64,000 nucleotides of DNA from JALHNI01 sp965229305 (GTDB taxonomy: Bacteria; Acidobacteriota; Terriglobia; Bryobacterales; Bryobacteraceae), in NCBI GenBank assembly GCA_965229305.1, contig CBDDIZ010000027.1, positions 62,001-126,000 on the forward strand, given 5' to 3'. The notes under the pieces are model-generated. The model was not told where the DNA came from. It saw nothing but the letters and a program-made list of their open reading frames with translations, and made no database searches. Shown piece after piece: positions 54,201 to 62,573 of the stretch. The position numbers and the translations under genes were made by a program. Each line of letters starts with the position of its first letter. The first letter of the stretch is position 1.

Positions 54201-55772
54201 TTACTGCAACCTCGCCTTCAGATGGTCGCCGACGCGCAGGGCATTGGCCATGATGGTGAGAGCCGGGTTGACGGCCGCGCTCGAGGGAAAGAAACTGCCA
54301 TCGACGACGTAGAGGTTGTCGACTTCGTGCGCTCGGCAATCGGCATTCAGCGCGGAGGTGCGCGGGTCGTGGCCGAAGCGAATGGTGCCGTTCTGATGCG
54401 CAACGCCGGCGAGGGGAATGCGCTGGCCGAGGAAGAGATTGCGTGAGAAGAGGCCTTGATGACAGTCGTGGCCGTGCAGATGACAGCCGGTCTGCTGGCG
54501 CATGGCGTCCTTGAGCCGTTCGATGAGGCGGAGATGGCCGGCTTCATTGTTGGGGCGATAGCTGAGGACGATCGCGCCGTCGCGGTCGAGCGTGACGCGA
54601 TTGTCGGGATCGGGCAGGTCCTCAGAGGTGAGCCAGAAGTCGAGCGAGTGGTTGGCCATCAGGTCGAGTGTGAAGCCGGGGGCGAGCGCGGGGGCGCCGG
54701 CCTTCAGTGTTTCGCCATCGAGTTTGCCGACGAAGGAGATGTGGCCCATGGGATACGGCCAGTCCCTTTCGCCGAAGTAGTAGTCGTTGACGGAGAGGGA
54801 CTTCTGAAAGACGGTGGGATTGGGACACTTCGAGATGGCCATCAGCACGGAGTTGATGTGGCCCATGTAGTGGCGGCCGACGACGTCTGAGCCATTGGCC
54901 AGGCCACGGGGGTGCTGTTCATTGGCGGAGCGCAGAAGCAGGGCGGCGGAGTTGATGGCGCCACACGCGACGACGACGAGGCTGGCCGTGTAGCGCTCGC
55001 GGACACCGTCGCGCGTCACTTCGACGGCAGTGATCTCGCGCCCTGATGGCGAAGTGAGTAAGCGTTCGACATAGGCGCCGGTGAGTAGCGTGACGTTGGG
55101 GAAGCTGAGCGCCGGATCGATGCCCGCGACTTGTGCGTCGGCCTTGGCGTTCAGCAGGCAGGGGAAGCCGTCGCAGGTGCCGCAACGGATGCACGCGCTG
55201 TGGGGACGGTCGCGTTCGTTGAGCATCACGCCGAGGGGCGTGTGGAAGGGGCGGAGCCCTTGGTGACGGAAGTCGTCGCTCAATTGCTGGAGGCGCGGCT
55301 CATGGGTGACGGCCGGGTGAGGATAGTCAGCGCTGCGGGGCGGTTCGGTGGGATCCTCGCCGCGTTGGCCGTGGACGTGATAGAGGTGCTCGGCCTCGGT
55401 GTAGTAGGGCTCGAGCGTCTCATAGCCGATGGGCCAGGCGGGCGAGAGGCCGCCGTGGTGGTGGAGTTCGCCGAAGTCCTGCTGCCGGAGCCGGAAGAGG
55501 GCGGCGCCGTAGAACTTAGTATTGCCGCCCACGCAGTAATTGGTGTGCGGATGCAGCGGGCGGCCGTCGGCGTCGCGCCAAAGCTCTTTGGTTTGGTATT
55601 TACCTTTCAGGTTGACGGCGTTCGAATTCCAGTTGTCCTTCTCGCGGGGGACATAGTCGCCACGCTCGAGGATCAAGAGGCGCTTGCCGGTGGGGGCGAG
55701 CCGGCGCGCCAGCGTGCCGCCGCCGGCACCGGTGCCGATGATGATGACGTCATAGGTGGAGTGATTTTCCAT
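54201..55772 (-). CDS. GMC-family FAD oxidoreductase
   Basis: 523 aa. The N-terminal FAD-binding motif is YDVIIIGTGAGGGTLARRL, followed by ERGDYVPRE. The C-terminal GMC signature is HQNGTIRFGHDPRTSALNAD, then FFPSSAAVNPALTIMANALR with the catalytic-region Asn-Pro. A Cys-rich segment CIRCGTCDGFPCLLN (about residues 193-207) resembles a loop seen in some sugar or polyol dehydrogenases. There is no signal peptide. It oxidises an alcohol or polyol; aquaporin upstream suggests glycerol or a similar solute, but this is inference. It overlaps the aquaporin gene by 23 bp. Confidence 0.9.
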   Translation of the reverse strand: MENHSTYDVIIIGTGAGGGTLARRLAPTGKRLLILERGDYVPREKDNWNSNAVNLKGKYQTKELWRDADGRPLHPHTNYCVGGNTKFYGAALFRLRQQDFGELHHHGGLSPAWPIGYETLEPYYTEAEHLYHVHGQRGEDPTEPPRSADYPHPAVTHEPRLQQLSDDFRHQGLRPFHTPLGVMLNERDRPHSACIRCGTCDGFPCLLNAKADAQVAGIDPALSFPNVTLLTGAYVERLLTSPSGREITAVEVTRDGVRERYTASLVVVACGAINSAALLLRSANEQHPRGLANGSDVVGRHYMGHINSVLMAISKCPNPTVFQKSLSVNDYYFGERDWPYPMGHISFVGKLDGETLKAGAPALAPGFTLDLMANHSLDFWLTSEDLPDPDNRVTLDRDGAIVLSYRPNNEAGHLRLIERLKDAMRQQTGCHLHGHDCHQGLFSRNLFLGQRIPLAGVAHQNGTIRFGHDPRTSALNADCRAHEVDNLYVVDGSFFPSSAAVNPALTIMANALRVGDHLKARLQ

Positions 55773-56550
55773 GCAGTTCTCCGTAGTTGCATCGGAAGAG
55801 GCAACGTTTGTGGTTTTGGTGATGTAACTTGGCGCAGTAAGTGCGTTGGTGAGTGAGATAATGCAGGCCGGCCGCGAATAACATGCCGGCCAAAGGGGCG
55901 ACGAGATAGACGTAGAAAGCCGTCCAACGGTGGCTGGCGACGGCGGAAGCGAAGGTGCGAGCAGGGTTCATGCTCATGCCGGAGTAAGGAGCCTCGAAGG
56001 TAATGAAGCTCGCGACGAGCGCAGCGGCGAGATACGGAGTCCAGGAGGAGTAAGTCGCCGAGTTGGAAGCGCGCAAGACGGTGGTCATCAGGAGCGCGGA
56101 GATGAGAAATTCGGCGAGAAACGCGATCGGCACGCCGCTGGGGCCGGGCTCGGTGGCGACGTAGTGCAGGGGCTCGAGCGAGGTGCCAAGCAGGAGGCTG
56201 GCCACACTGACGCCGGCGACGCCGCCGGCGAACTGGGCCAGAACATACAAGGCGGCGCGGACGCCAGAGACTTTGCCTAGCGTGAAGAAGGTCAGCGTGA
56301 CGGCGGGGTTGTAGTGCGCGCCCGACTGCTGGCCCCAGGGCGAACGGATCAGTAGCAACGCAGTAAGGCCCATGGCCAGACCCATCAACGCGCGCCGTGG
56401 GAGATCGCCGGCGATGGCTTGGCGAACGGGCGAGCCTGGGTGCTCAAGGAGGACAGCGAAGCTGCAGGCCGAGAGCATGAAGAGGCCGAGCCCGGCGGCT
56501 TCCATGAGGTACTCGGGCCAGCCGGTTCTGAGGGCGTCGGAGAGGCGCAT
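55750..56550 (-). CDS. MIP-family aquaporin/glycerol facilitator
   Basis: 266 aa with six TM helices and two NPA half-helices: HYNPAVT (NPA at 81-83) and SMNPARTF (195-197). The second NPA is followed by Arg, the selectivity-filter arginine. The C-terminal 30 residues form a Cys/His-rich cytoplasmic tail (THQRTYCAKLHHQNHKRCLF), with three Cys and several His, which may bind metal or heme. Water or small polyol transport is predicted; the selectivity is not decided by sequence. It is the first gene of the aquaporin-GMC-VOC operon. Confidence 0.92.
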   Translation of the reverse strand: MRLSDALRTGWPEYLMEAAGLGLFMLSACSFAVLLEHPGSPVRQAIAGDLPRRALMGLAMGLTALLLIRSPWGQQSGAHYNPAVTLTFFTLGKVSGVRAALYVLAQFAGGVAGVSVASLLLGTSLEPLHYVATEPGPSGVPIAFLAEFLISALLMTTVLRASNSATYSSWTPYLAAALVASFITFEAPYSGMSMNPARTFASAVASHRWTAFYVYLVAPLAGMLFAAGLHYLTHQRTYCAKLHHQNHKRCLFRCNYGELHGKSLHL

Positions 56551-56629
56551 GAGGTCACGGGCTGAATGTGCCGTGGGCCGTTGGTTATTCCCTGGAATAA
56601 AGGGCGCGGGACCGCGGATTCATGCGGCG

Positions 56630-57133
56630 ATGACTCCGCTGATTGAGATCAACCTGCGCTGGCTGGAACAGGCGGCCGCGCTGTTAGGGCGCTTGGATGA
56701 CGCGAGTTACAGCGCCACGCCGCCCGGTTTTGCGCCGCATCGAGCGGGCGGCCACCTACGCCACGTGCTCGACTTCTACGACAGCTTCCTGGCGGGCGTG
56801 CGGACCGGGCGAATCGACTATGACGCGCGGACGCGTTGCGAGCGAACGGCCACGGTGCGCGGGGTGGCGCTCGAGCGTATTCATCGTTTGCAGTGTGCGC
56901 TGCGCGACTTGCGGGCGGATCGCGAACTGCTGGTACGGCGCGAGGATGCCGGCGCTGGGGAGGATACTTGGCTGCGCTCGTCGTTGCGGCGCGAGTTGCA
57001 GGTGCTCAGCAGCCATACGATTCACCACTTCGCGCTGATCGCGATGACGCTGCGGGCGCATGGCGTGACGCTGGAGGCGTCGTTCGGCATGGCACCGTCC
57101 ACACTGCGCTATGAACGGGACAGGGCCGCGTGA
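56630..57133 (+). CDS. DinB-superfamily metal-binding protein
   Basis: 167 aa from the ATG at 56630; the in-frame upstream ORF (from 56372) is antisense to the aquaporin. Four-helix DinB-like pattern with the conserved metal-binding histidines: RAGGHLRHVLDFYDSF (His near 43/46) and LSSHTIHHFALI (near 130-134). DinB-like proteins bind a divalent metal and include thiol transferases such as mycothiol- or bacillithiol-dependent enzymes; the activity here is unknown. It overlaps the next gene by one base (TGATG). Confidence 0.78.
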   Translation: MTPLIEINLRWLEQAAALLGRLDDASYSATPPGFAPHRAGGHLRHVLDFYDSFLAGVRTGRIDYDARTRCERTATVRGVALERIHRLQCALRDLRADRELLVRREDAGAGEDTWLRSSLRRELQVLSSHTIHHFALIAMTLRAHGVTLEASFGMAPSTLRYERDRAA

Positions 57134-57867
57134 TGTGCACGGTGAGTTGGCGGCATGAGGCACAGGGTTATCAGCTCTGCTGCAATCGCGATGAGGTGAA
57201 TACGCGGCAAACGGCCTTTCCGCCCGCAGTGGAAGAGCGGGAGGGCGTGCGGTTCATCGCCCCGCTCGATCCGGACCGCGGCGGGACTTGGATCGGGGTG
57301 AACGAAAGCGGCCTGACGATCTGTTTGCTGAATGGCGCGAACCTGACGATGGAGCCGCCGCGCGCGCTGGCGGGGACGCGTAGCCGGGGTTGGCTGGTGC
57401 CGCGCCTCGCGGCGGAGCGCACCATCGCGGGGATGGTGGCGTATTTGGAGACCGTGATGCTTGAGGACTACTCGCCGTTCACGCTGGTGATGCTGGGGCC
57501 AGGGGGCCAGACGAGGCTAGCGGAGTGGGATGGCTGGAGCCTGCGCTTCGAGATGGACTTGGCGAAGTGCGGCTTACTGAGTTCGTCGTCATTCGATTCG
57601 GTGGGGGCGAGGCGTTATCGTGAGGAGATGTTTCGGGCGCACCTGCGACGCGGCGGGTCGCTGGCGGAGTTTCATGGCAGCCATGGCGAAGGCGCCAACG
57701 CCTACTCGCCGTGTATGCATCGCACGGATGCGGAGACGGTGAGTTTCTCGCGGGTGGAGGTGGGGGCGGGCCGGGCGTCGTTGTTCTACGCGCCCGGTCC
57801 GCCGTGTTTGGGTGGCGAGAGTTGCCGGGTGGAATTGCGCCTGCTTAACGCAAGCGCAGCCGCATGA
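57133..57867 (+). CDS. NRDE/TANGO2-family protein
   Basis: 244 aa from the ATG at 57133 (a GTG three bases upstream is in frame but less likely). The start MCTVSWR and the NRDE motif (CCNRDEVNTR, about residues 17-26) define the TANGO2 family. The penultimate Cys2 may become an N-terminal nucleophile after Met removal. GGTWIGVNESGLTICLLN and the late CMH fit too. Family members act in heme or lipid handling in eukaryotes; the bacterial role is unknown. It is translationally coupled to the DinB-like gene and overlaps the convergent methyltransferase by 23 bp. Confidence 0.88.
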   Translation: MCTVSWRHEAQGYQLCCNRDEVNTRQTAFPPAVEEREGVRFIAPLDPDRGGTWIGVNESGLTICLLNGANLTMEPPRALAGTRSRGWLVPRLAAERTIAGMVAYLETVMLEDYSPFTLVMLGPGGQTRLAEWDGWSLRFEMDLAKCGLLSSSSFDSVGARRYREEMFRAHLRRGGSLAEFHGSHGEGANAYSPCMHRTDAETVSFSRVEVGAGRASLFYAPGPPCLGGESCRVELRLLNASAAA

Positions 57868-59068
57868 CGGATTCGAGGTGGAAGGTCTGGGGGAACAGAT
57901 CGACCATGGTGAGCGAGGCAATCTCGTAACCGCCGGCGACCAGTCCGGCGGCATCGCGCGCGAGCGTGGTGGGATCGCAGGAGATCAGGACCACTTCGGC
58001 GGCCTGCATGGTGCGCAGGTGTTCGACTGCCTTTTTGCCGAGGCCGATGCGCGGCGGGTCCGCGATGACCATGTCGGGCCGGCCTTGGAACTTCTCGAGA
58101 TAGAACTCGACGTTCTTCTGCACGACTTCAACGTTGGCGGGGGCGTTGGCTTCGAGATCCGCCGCGGCGCCCCGCACGACTTCGACTGCGGTGACGCGGC
58201 TGCCGCGCTTGGCCAGCGGGACCGAAAACAGTCCCACGCCGGCGTAGAGATCGAGCGCCCACTTGGGTTGGGACGTGCCGACGACTAAGTCGACCAGCGG
58301 CTCAAGCAGAAACCGGTTGACCTGGAAGAAGCTCTGGTAACTGACGCGGTAGCGGTGATCGCCGACGGTGTAGAAAAGGCGGCTTTGGTCGGCGCCGGGG
58401 ATGACCTCGGCCATCCAGGAGAAGAAGTCCTTGGAGACGCCGCGGCGGGTCCGCAGGATGTTGAACTGCACCTGCTCTTCGTTGGAGAAGAGCTCGACCT
58501 CTTCGAGGAAGTCCGGGAAGCGATGGTCGCGCAGGCGCGCCTGAAGGGCGGCGAGCGCCTTCTGCAGCAGGGGCGAGGCGATGGGGCAGGTTTCGATCGG
58601 CACCAGTTGGTGCGAGCCGGCGGCGCGGAAGCCCATCTTGCGGCCTTCGAAGTGAACCTGAATGCGGTTGCGATAGGCCCAGGGTTCGGCCGCGAGGGAT
58701 TGAATCTCAGCCGGAGGCGTGAGTTTGCCGATGCGCTGGAGGCTCTCGGCCAGAATGCGCTTCTTATGCTCCACCTGCATGTCCGGTTCGAGGTGTTGAT
58801 AATGGCAGCCGCCGCAGCGCCCATAGACGGGGCAGGGCGGATCGACGCGGGCTTCGGAGGCGTCGATGACGTTGAGCAATTTGGCCTCGATGTGGCCGGG
58901 ATGCTCTTTGACGGTTTGCCAGGTGACCGTCTCACCGGGGATGACATACGGGACCATAACGACTTTGCTCGAGGTGCGAGCGAGGCCTTGGCCGCCGTAG
59001 ACGAGCTTTTCAATCGTGGCGCGAGCCGGGACAGGACCGGCCAGTTCATTTGTTTCGGGTGTTTCCAT
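57845..59068 (-). CDS. RNA 5-methyluridine methyltransferase (TrmA/RlmC/RlmD family)
   Basis: 407 aa. An N-terminal TRAM-like domain (ATIEKLVYGGQGLAR; VIPGETVTW) is followed by a [4Fe-4S] cysteine cluster (CPVYGRCGGCHYQHL, plus a later ETCPIAS). The SAM-dependent methyltransferase domain has LDLYAGVGLFSVPLA, ADPPRIGL and the catalytic ISCDPTTLARD. It methylates C5 of a uridine in 23S rRNA (RlmD-like) or tRNA; which one is not decided here. It is divergent from trpS, with only 29 bp between the starts. Confidence 0.9.
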   Translation of the reverse strand: METPETNELAGPVPARATIEKLVYGGQGLARTSSKVVMVPYVIPGETVTWQTVKEHPGHIEAKLLNVIDASEARVDPPCPVYGRCGGCHYQHLEPDMQVEHKKRILAESLQRIGKLTPPAEIQSLAAEPWAYRNRIQVHFEGRKMGFRAAGSHQLVPIETCPIASPLLQKALAALQARLRDHRFPDFLEEVELFSNEEQVQFNILRTRRGVSKDFFSWMAEVIPGADQSRLFYTVGDHRYRVSYQSFFQVNRFLLEPLVDLVVGTSQPKWALDLYAGVGLFSVPLAKRGSRVTAVEVVRGAAADLEANAPANVEVVQKNVEFYLEKFQGRPDMVIADPPRIGLGKKAVEHLRTMQAAEVVLISCDPTTLARDAAGLVAGGYEIASLTMVDLFPQTFHLESVMRLRLR

Positions 59069-59097
59069 CAGGCTACGATGGGTATTCTCCCATTTTC

Positions 59098-60093
59098 ATG
59101 ACGAAGGCACGTGTTTTTTCCGGGGTGCAGCCCACCGGCAACCTCCATATTGGCAATTATCTGGGTGCGATCCAGAATTTCGTGAAGCTGCAGCACGACT
59201 ACGAATGCATCTTCTGCGTGGTGGATTTGCACGCGGTGACGGTGTATCAGGAGCCGGCGGAATTGCGCGCGAAGATCCGTGAGATTGCCGCGTTGTTCAT
59301 CGCCTGCGGCATCGATCCGAAGGTGGCGACGCTGATGGTGCAATCGACGGTGCCGGCGCATGCGGAGTTGGGCTGGCTGCTGACGTGCGTGACGCCGCTG
59401 GGTTGGCTCGAGCGCATGACGCAGTACAAGGACAAGAGTGCCAAGCAGGAGACGATCGGGTCCGGGCTGCTGCAATATCCGGTGCTGATGGCGGCCGATA
59501 TTCTGCTCTATCAGGCGAAGATCGTGCCGGTGGGCGACGACCAGAGCCAGCATCTGGAACTGACGCGCGACATCGCGCAGCGCTTCAACTCGCTTTATGG
59601 GGAGACGTTCATTGTGCCGGCCACTAAGCTCCCTTCGGTGGGCGGGGCGGCGCGGGTGATGGGGCTGGACGATCCGGAAAAGAAGATGAGCAAGTCCGCC
59701 ACGGGCACCGGCCATGCGATTGGTTTGCTCGACGACCTGGCGCAGGCGAAGAAGAAGATCATGCGGGCGACGACGGACTCGAACCCGGCGGTGGACTTCG
59801 AAACGATGGGGCCGGGCGTGCGCAATTTGCTGGGGATCTATCAGGCGTTCAGCAATGCGACTAACGACCAGATGCAGGCAGAGTTTGCCGGCTTGCGTTA
59901 CGGCGACCTGAAGAAGAAGGTGGCGGAGATGGTGGCGCAATCACTCGAGCCGATTCAGGCGCGCTACCGCGAGGTGATGGCCGATCCCGGTTATCTGGAT
60001 GGCATTTTGGCGGAGGGGACGGCGCGGATTCAGCCGATTGCGAACGAGACCGTTCGACTGACCAAGCAGCGCATGGGCGTCTACACACCATAA
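59098..60093 (+). CDS. trpS: Tryptophanyl-tRNA synthetase
   Basis: Class I aminoacyl-tRNA synthetase, 331 aa, a normal size. The ATG at 59098 is used; an upstream in-frame GTG/ATG would only extend into the neighbour's leader. The HIGH-type motif is NLHIGNYLGA (HIGN at 17-20), and the KMSKS motif is at about 195-199. The Trp-binding region VQSTVPAHAELGWLLTCVTP and DQSQHLELTRDIAQRFN match the family. It charges tRNA-Trp with tryptophan in the cytoplasm. Its stop overlaps the MFS gene by one base (TAATG). Confidence 0.97.
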   Translation: MTKARVFSGVQPTGNLHIGNYLGAIQNFVKLQHDYECIFCVVDLHAVTVYQEPAELRAKIREIAALFIACGIDPKVATLMVQSTVPAHAELGWLLTCVTPLGWLERMTQYKDKSAKQETIGSGLLQYPVLMAADILLYQAKIVPVGDDQSQHLELTRDIAQRFNSLYGETFIVPATKLPSVGGAARVMGLDDPEKKMSKSATGTGHAIGLLDDLAQAKKKIMRATTDSNPAVDFETMGPGVRNLLGIYQAFSNATNDQMQAEFAGLRYGDLKKKVAEMVAQSLEPIQARYREVMADPGYLDGILAEGTARIQPIANETVRLTKQRMGVYTP

Positions 60094-61370
60094 TGTCCGC
60101 GCCTCTGATTTCGCTCGGTGGGATTGGGCGGCTGCTGAGGGACAACCGGAACTATCGCTTGTTGTGGTCGGCGCAGGTGATCAGCGAGGTGGGTGACTGG
60201 CTGTACGCCGTGGTGCTCTACCAGTTACTGCTGGAGATCACCGGGCGGGCGGAGAGCGTGGGCATAACGCTGGTGCTGCAGTTGCTGCCGCAGGTGTTTG
60301 TCAGTCCGCTGGCGGGCGTGGTGAACGACCGCATCAGCCGCAAGACGGTGATCATCTGGTCCGATCTGGCGCGCGCGGTGATCATCGCGGCGATGGTATT
60401 CATGCAATCCGCGGACCGGCTGTGGATGCTCTACGTCCTGCTGGTGCTCGAGACGGTGATGTGGGCTTTCTTCGAGCCGGGGCGCGCGGCGATCGTGCCC
60501 AACATTACCCGCAATGAAGAAGAGCGCCTGACGGCGAATACGCTCGGTGGCATTACCTGGGCGGTGGCGTTCTTCATGGGATCGTCGCTGGGCGGCTTTA
60601 TGGCGGCGGCCTTCGGGCGCAACTTCGTGTTCGCCTATGACGCGGTGTCGTTTCTGTTCTCGGCCTGGCTGGTGTCGCGCATGCGATTCACGGAGCCGCA
60701 TCTGGAAGGCGCGGCGCCGTTGACGCTGATGGATCTGCTGGGGCTGAAGGCGCTGACCGAGGGCTTTAGCTATGCGTGGGGCGATGCCAAGCGGCGGGCG
60801 GCGGTGCTGGTGAAGTCCGGCATCGGGTTGCTCGGTTCGAACTACGTGATCCTCAGCGTGATGGGCGAGCGCGAGTTTCCGTTCTATTGGTCGACGAGCG
60901 ATCCGCGGGCGGCGGCAATGATGGGCATCAGCACGCTGATGGCGGCGCGCGGCTTCGGCGCGATGACCGGGCCGTGGGTGATCGGGCGTTGGGCGGGACA
61001 CGACATCTGGCGACAGCGCTGGGGCATTGCCGCCGGCTTCACGATGATCCTGTTGGGCTACGGCACGCTGTCGCAATCGAGTTCGCTGGCTTTCGCTTTG
61101 GCCGGGATCGCCATGGCGCATGCGGGCGCATCGACGGCGTATGTTTTCTCCACGAATCTGTTACAGAGTTGGAGCGAGGATGCCTATCGTGGGCGTCTGC
61201 TCTCGACGGACTTCGCCGGCATGGTGCTTTCGATTTCGCTTTCGAGCTATCTGGCCGGATGGGCGATCGATCATGGGGTGGCGGTGCGGCAGGCGGCGCT
61301 GGGCACGGCACTGGTGATGCTGCTGCCGATTGCCGTTTGGCTGTTCATTACTCGAAATTGGCGTAAGTGA
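60093..61370 (+). CDS. MFS transporter (EntS/multidrug-type)
   Basis: 425 aa with about 12 hydrophobic helices. The N-terminal helix is NYRLLWSAQVISEVGDWLY, and the motif RISRKTVIIWSDLARAVII corresponds to the A-motif loop of MFS exporters. A central cytoplasmic loop follows LVSRMRF. The sequence resembles the EntS/MdfA-like and macrolide-efflux branch. The substrate is unknown. It is coupled to trpS by a one-base overlap, although no functional link is obvious. Confidence 0.85.
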   Translation: MSAPLISLGGIGRLLRDNRNYRLLWSAQVISEVGDWLYAVVLYQLLLEITGRAESVGITLVLQLLPQVFVSPLAGVVNDRISRKTVIIWSDLARAVIIAAMVFMQSADRLWMLYVLLVLETVMWAFFEPGRAAIVPNITRNEEERLTANTLGGITWAVAFFMGSSLGGFMAAAFGRNFVFAYDAVSFLFSAWLVSRMRFTEPHLEGAAPLTLMDLLGLKALTEGFSYAWGDAKRRAAVLVKSGIGLLGSNYVILSVMGEREFPFYWSTSDPRAAAMMGISTLMAARGFGAMTGPWVIGRWAGHDIWRQRWGIAAGFTMILLGYGTLSQSSSLAFALAGIAMAHAGASTAYVFSTNLLQSWSEDAYRGRLLSTDFAGMVLSISLSSYLAGWAIDHGVAVRQAALGTALVMLLPIAVWLFITRNWRK

Positions 61371-61418
61371 ACGAAACTTAAAGTAACGGCTGGGGTTACT
61401 CTCTGCATCATTACTCTA

Positions 61419-62570
61419 ATGCTGAAAGTGCTTCTGGCTCTCACGACGGCGGCTCTGTTGTCCGCGCAGGTAGGCCAGGTTCGTAGTGCCCCTTATCTCG
61501 CGTATCCTTCGTCTGTCGTAGATGGCAACAGTCCGGGCCTGTGGGTGGATGGACGGTTGAAGGTCTATACATCGACGGGAAACCTGATCAAGATGTCCGG
61601 GAACGATCTGTTCTCGCTGCAGATGGATCTGCCGCCGTGGGTCACTTCCACCGAGCACCAGCCGATGTGGATCGAATCGATCTGGCGGGACCCGGAAAGT
61701 GCAACCGTGTACGCCTGGTATCACAACGAGCCAGGCGGGTATTGCCCCGGCAAAGGTTTGACGATGCCGCGCATCGGCGCGCTGGTGTCGCATGACGGCG
61801 GCGACACGTTCGAAGACTTGGGCATCGTGCTGACTTCGGGCGATGCGCCGAACTGCAATGCGGAGAATGGCTTCTTCGCGGGCGGCCATGGTGACTTCTC
61901 CGTCATTCTGGATCAGAAGGGCGAGTACTTCTATTTCCTCTTCGACAACTATGGCGGCGCGGTGTCGACGCAGGGCGTGGTGCTGGCGCGGATGGCGTTC
62001 GCCGATCGCGATCAGCCCGTGGGGCATGTGCTCAAGTACTTCAACGGCGAATGGGACCAGCCGGGCCTGGGCGGGCGCATCACGCCGGTGCTGCCGGTGC
62101 GGGTGCCGTGGGAACGCTCCAATACGGATGCGTATTGGGGACCGTCTGTGAGCTGGAATACGCACATCAACAAGTACGTCATCATGCTGAACCATGCTTG
62201 CTGCAAACCGGAGTGGCCGCAGGAAGGCATCTACATTTCTTACTCGGCAGATTTGAGCGATCCGGGCAGTTGGTCGACGCCGGCGAAGATTCTCACGCCC
62301 GCACAGATCGGCTTCGCCCCCGGCTTTTATCCGCAACTGGTGGGAACCGGCCAAGGCGAAAGCGACAGCCTGACGGGGCAATCGTCGCGCATCTTTGTGA
62401 AGGGCATTTCGAAGTGGGTGCTGGTGTTCCCGGAAGCGGCGGATCCGGACGATCCGATGGACCCGAATGATCCGGAGCCGGACCCCGATCCAGATCCGGA
62501 ACCCGACCCGGAGCCGTTTCCGCCGACACAGCAGGGTGCGCCGCCCGAGCCGGTTTATCCGCCTCTTTAG
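61419..62570 (+). CDS. Secreted beta-propeller protein (glycosidase-like) with Pro-Asp tail
   Basis: 383 aa with a signal peptide (MLKVLLALTTAALLSAQVGQ). The body carries motifs of five-bladed GH43/GH117-like propellers: SPGLWVDGRLKVYTST, MWIESIWRDPESATVYAWYH, GGHGDFSVILDQKGEYFYFL and ISYSADLSDPGSW. A Cys pair (NHACCKPEW) is present. The last ~40 residues are an acidic repeat of Asp-Pro and Glu-Pro (PNDPEPDPDPDPEPDPEPF), then PPTQQGAPPEP. The tail may be a surface linker or Ca2+-binding. Catalytic acids cannot be assigned with confidence. Confidence 0.75.
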   Translation: MLKVLLALTTAALLSAQVGQVRSAPYLAYPSSVVDGNSPGLWVDGRLKVYTSTGNLIKMSGNDLFSLQMDLPPWVTSTEHQPMWIESIWRDPESATVYAWYHNEPGGYCPGKGLTMPRIGALVSHDGGDTFEDLGIVLTSGDAPNCNAENGFFAGGHGDFSVILDQKGEYFYFLFDNYGGAVSTQGVVLARMAFADRDQPVGHVLKYFNGEWDQPGLGGRITPVLPVRVPWERSNTDAYWGPSVSWNTHINKYVIMLNHACCKPEWPQEGIYISYSADLSDPGSWSTPAKILTPAQIGFAPGFYPQLVGTGQGESDSLTGQSSRIFVKGISKWVLVFPEAADPDDPMDPNDPEPDPDPDPEPDPEPFPPTQQGAPPEPVYPPL

Positions 62571-62573
62571 CCG

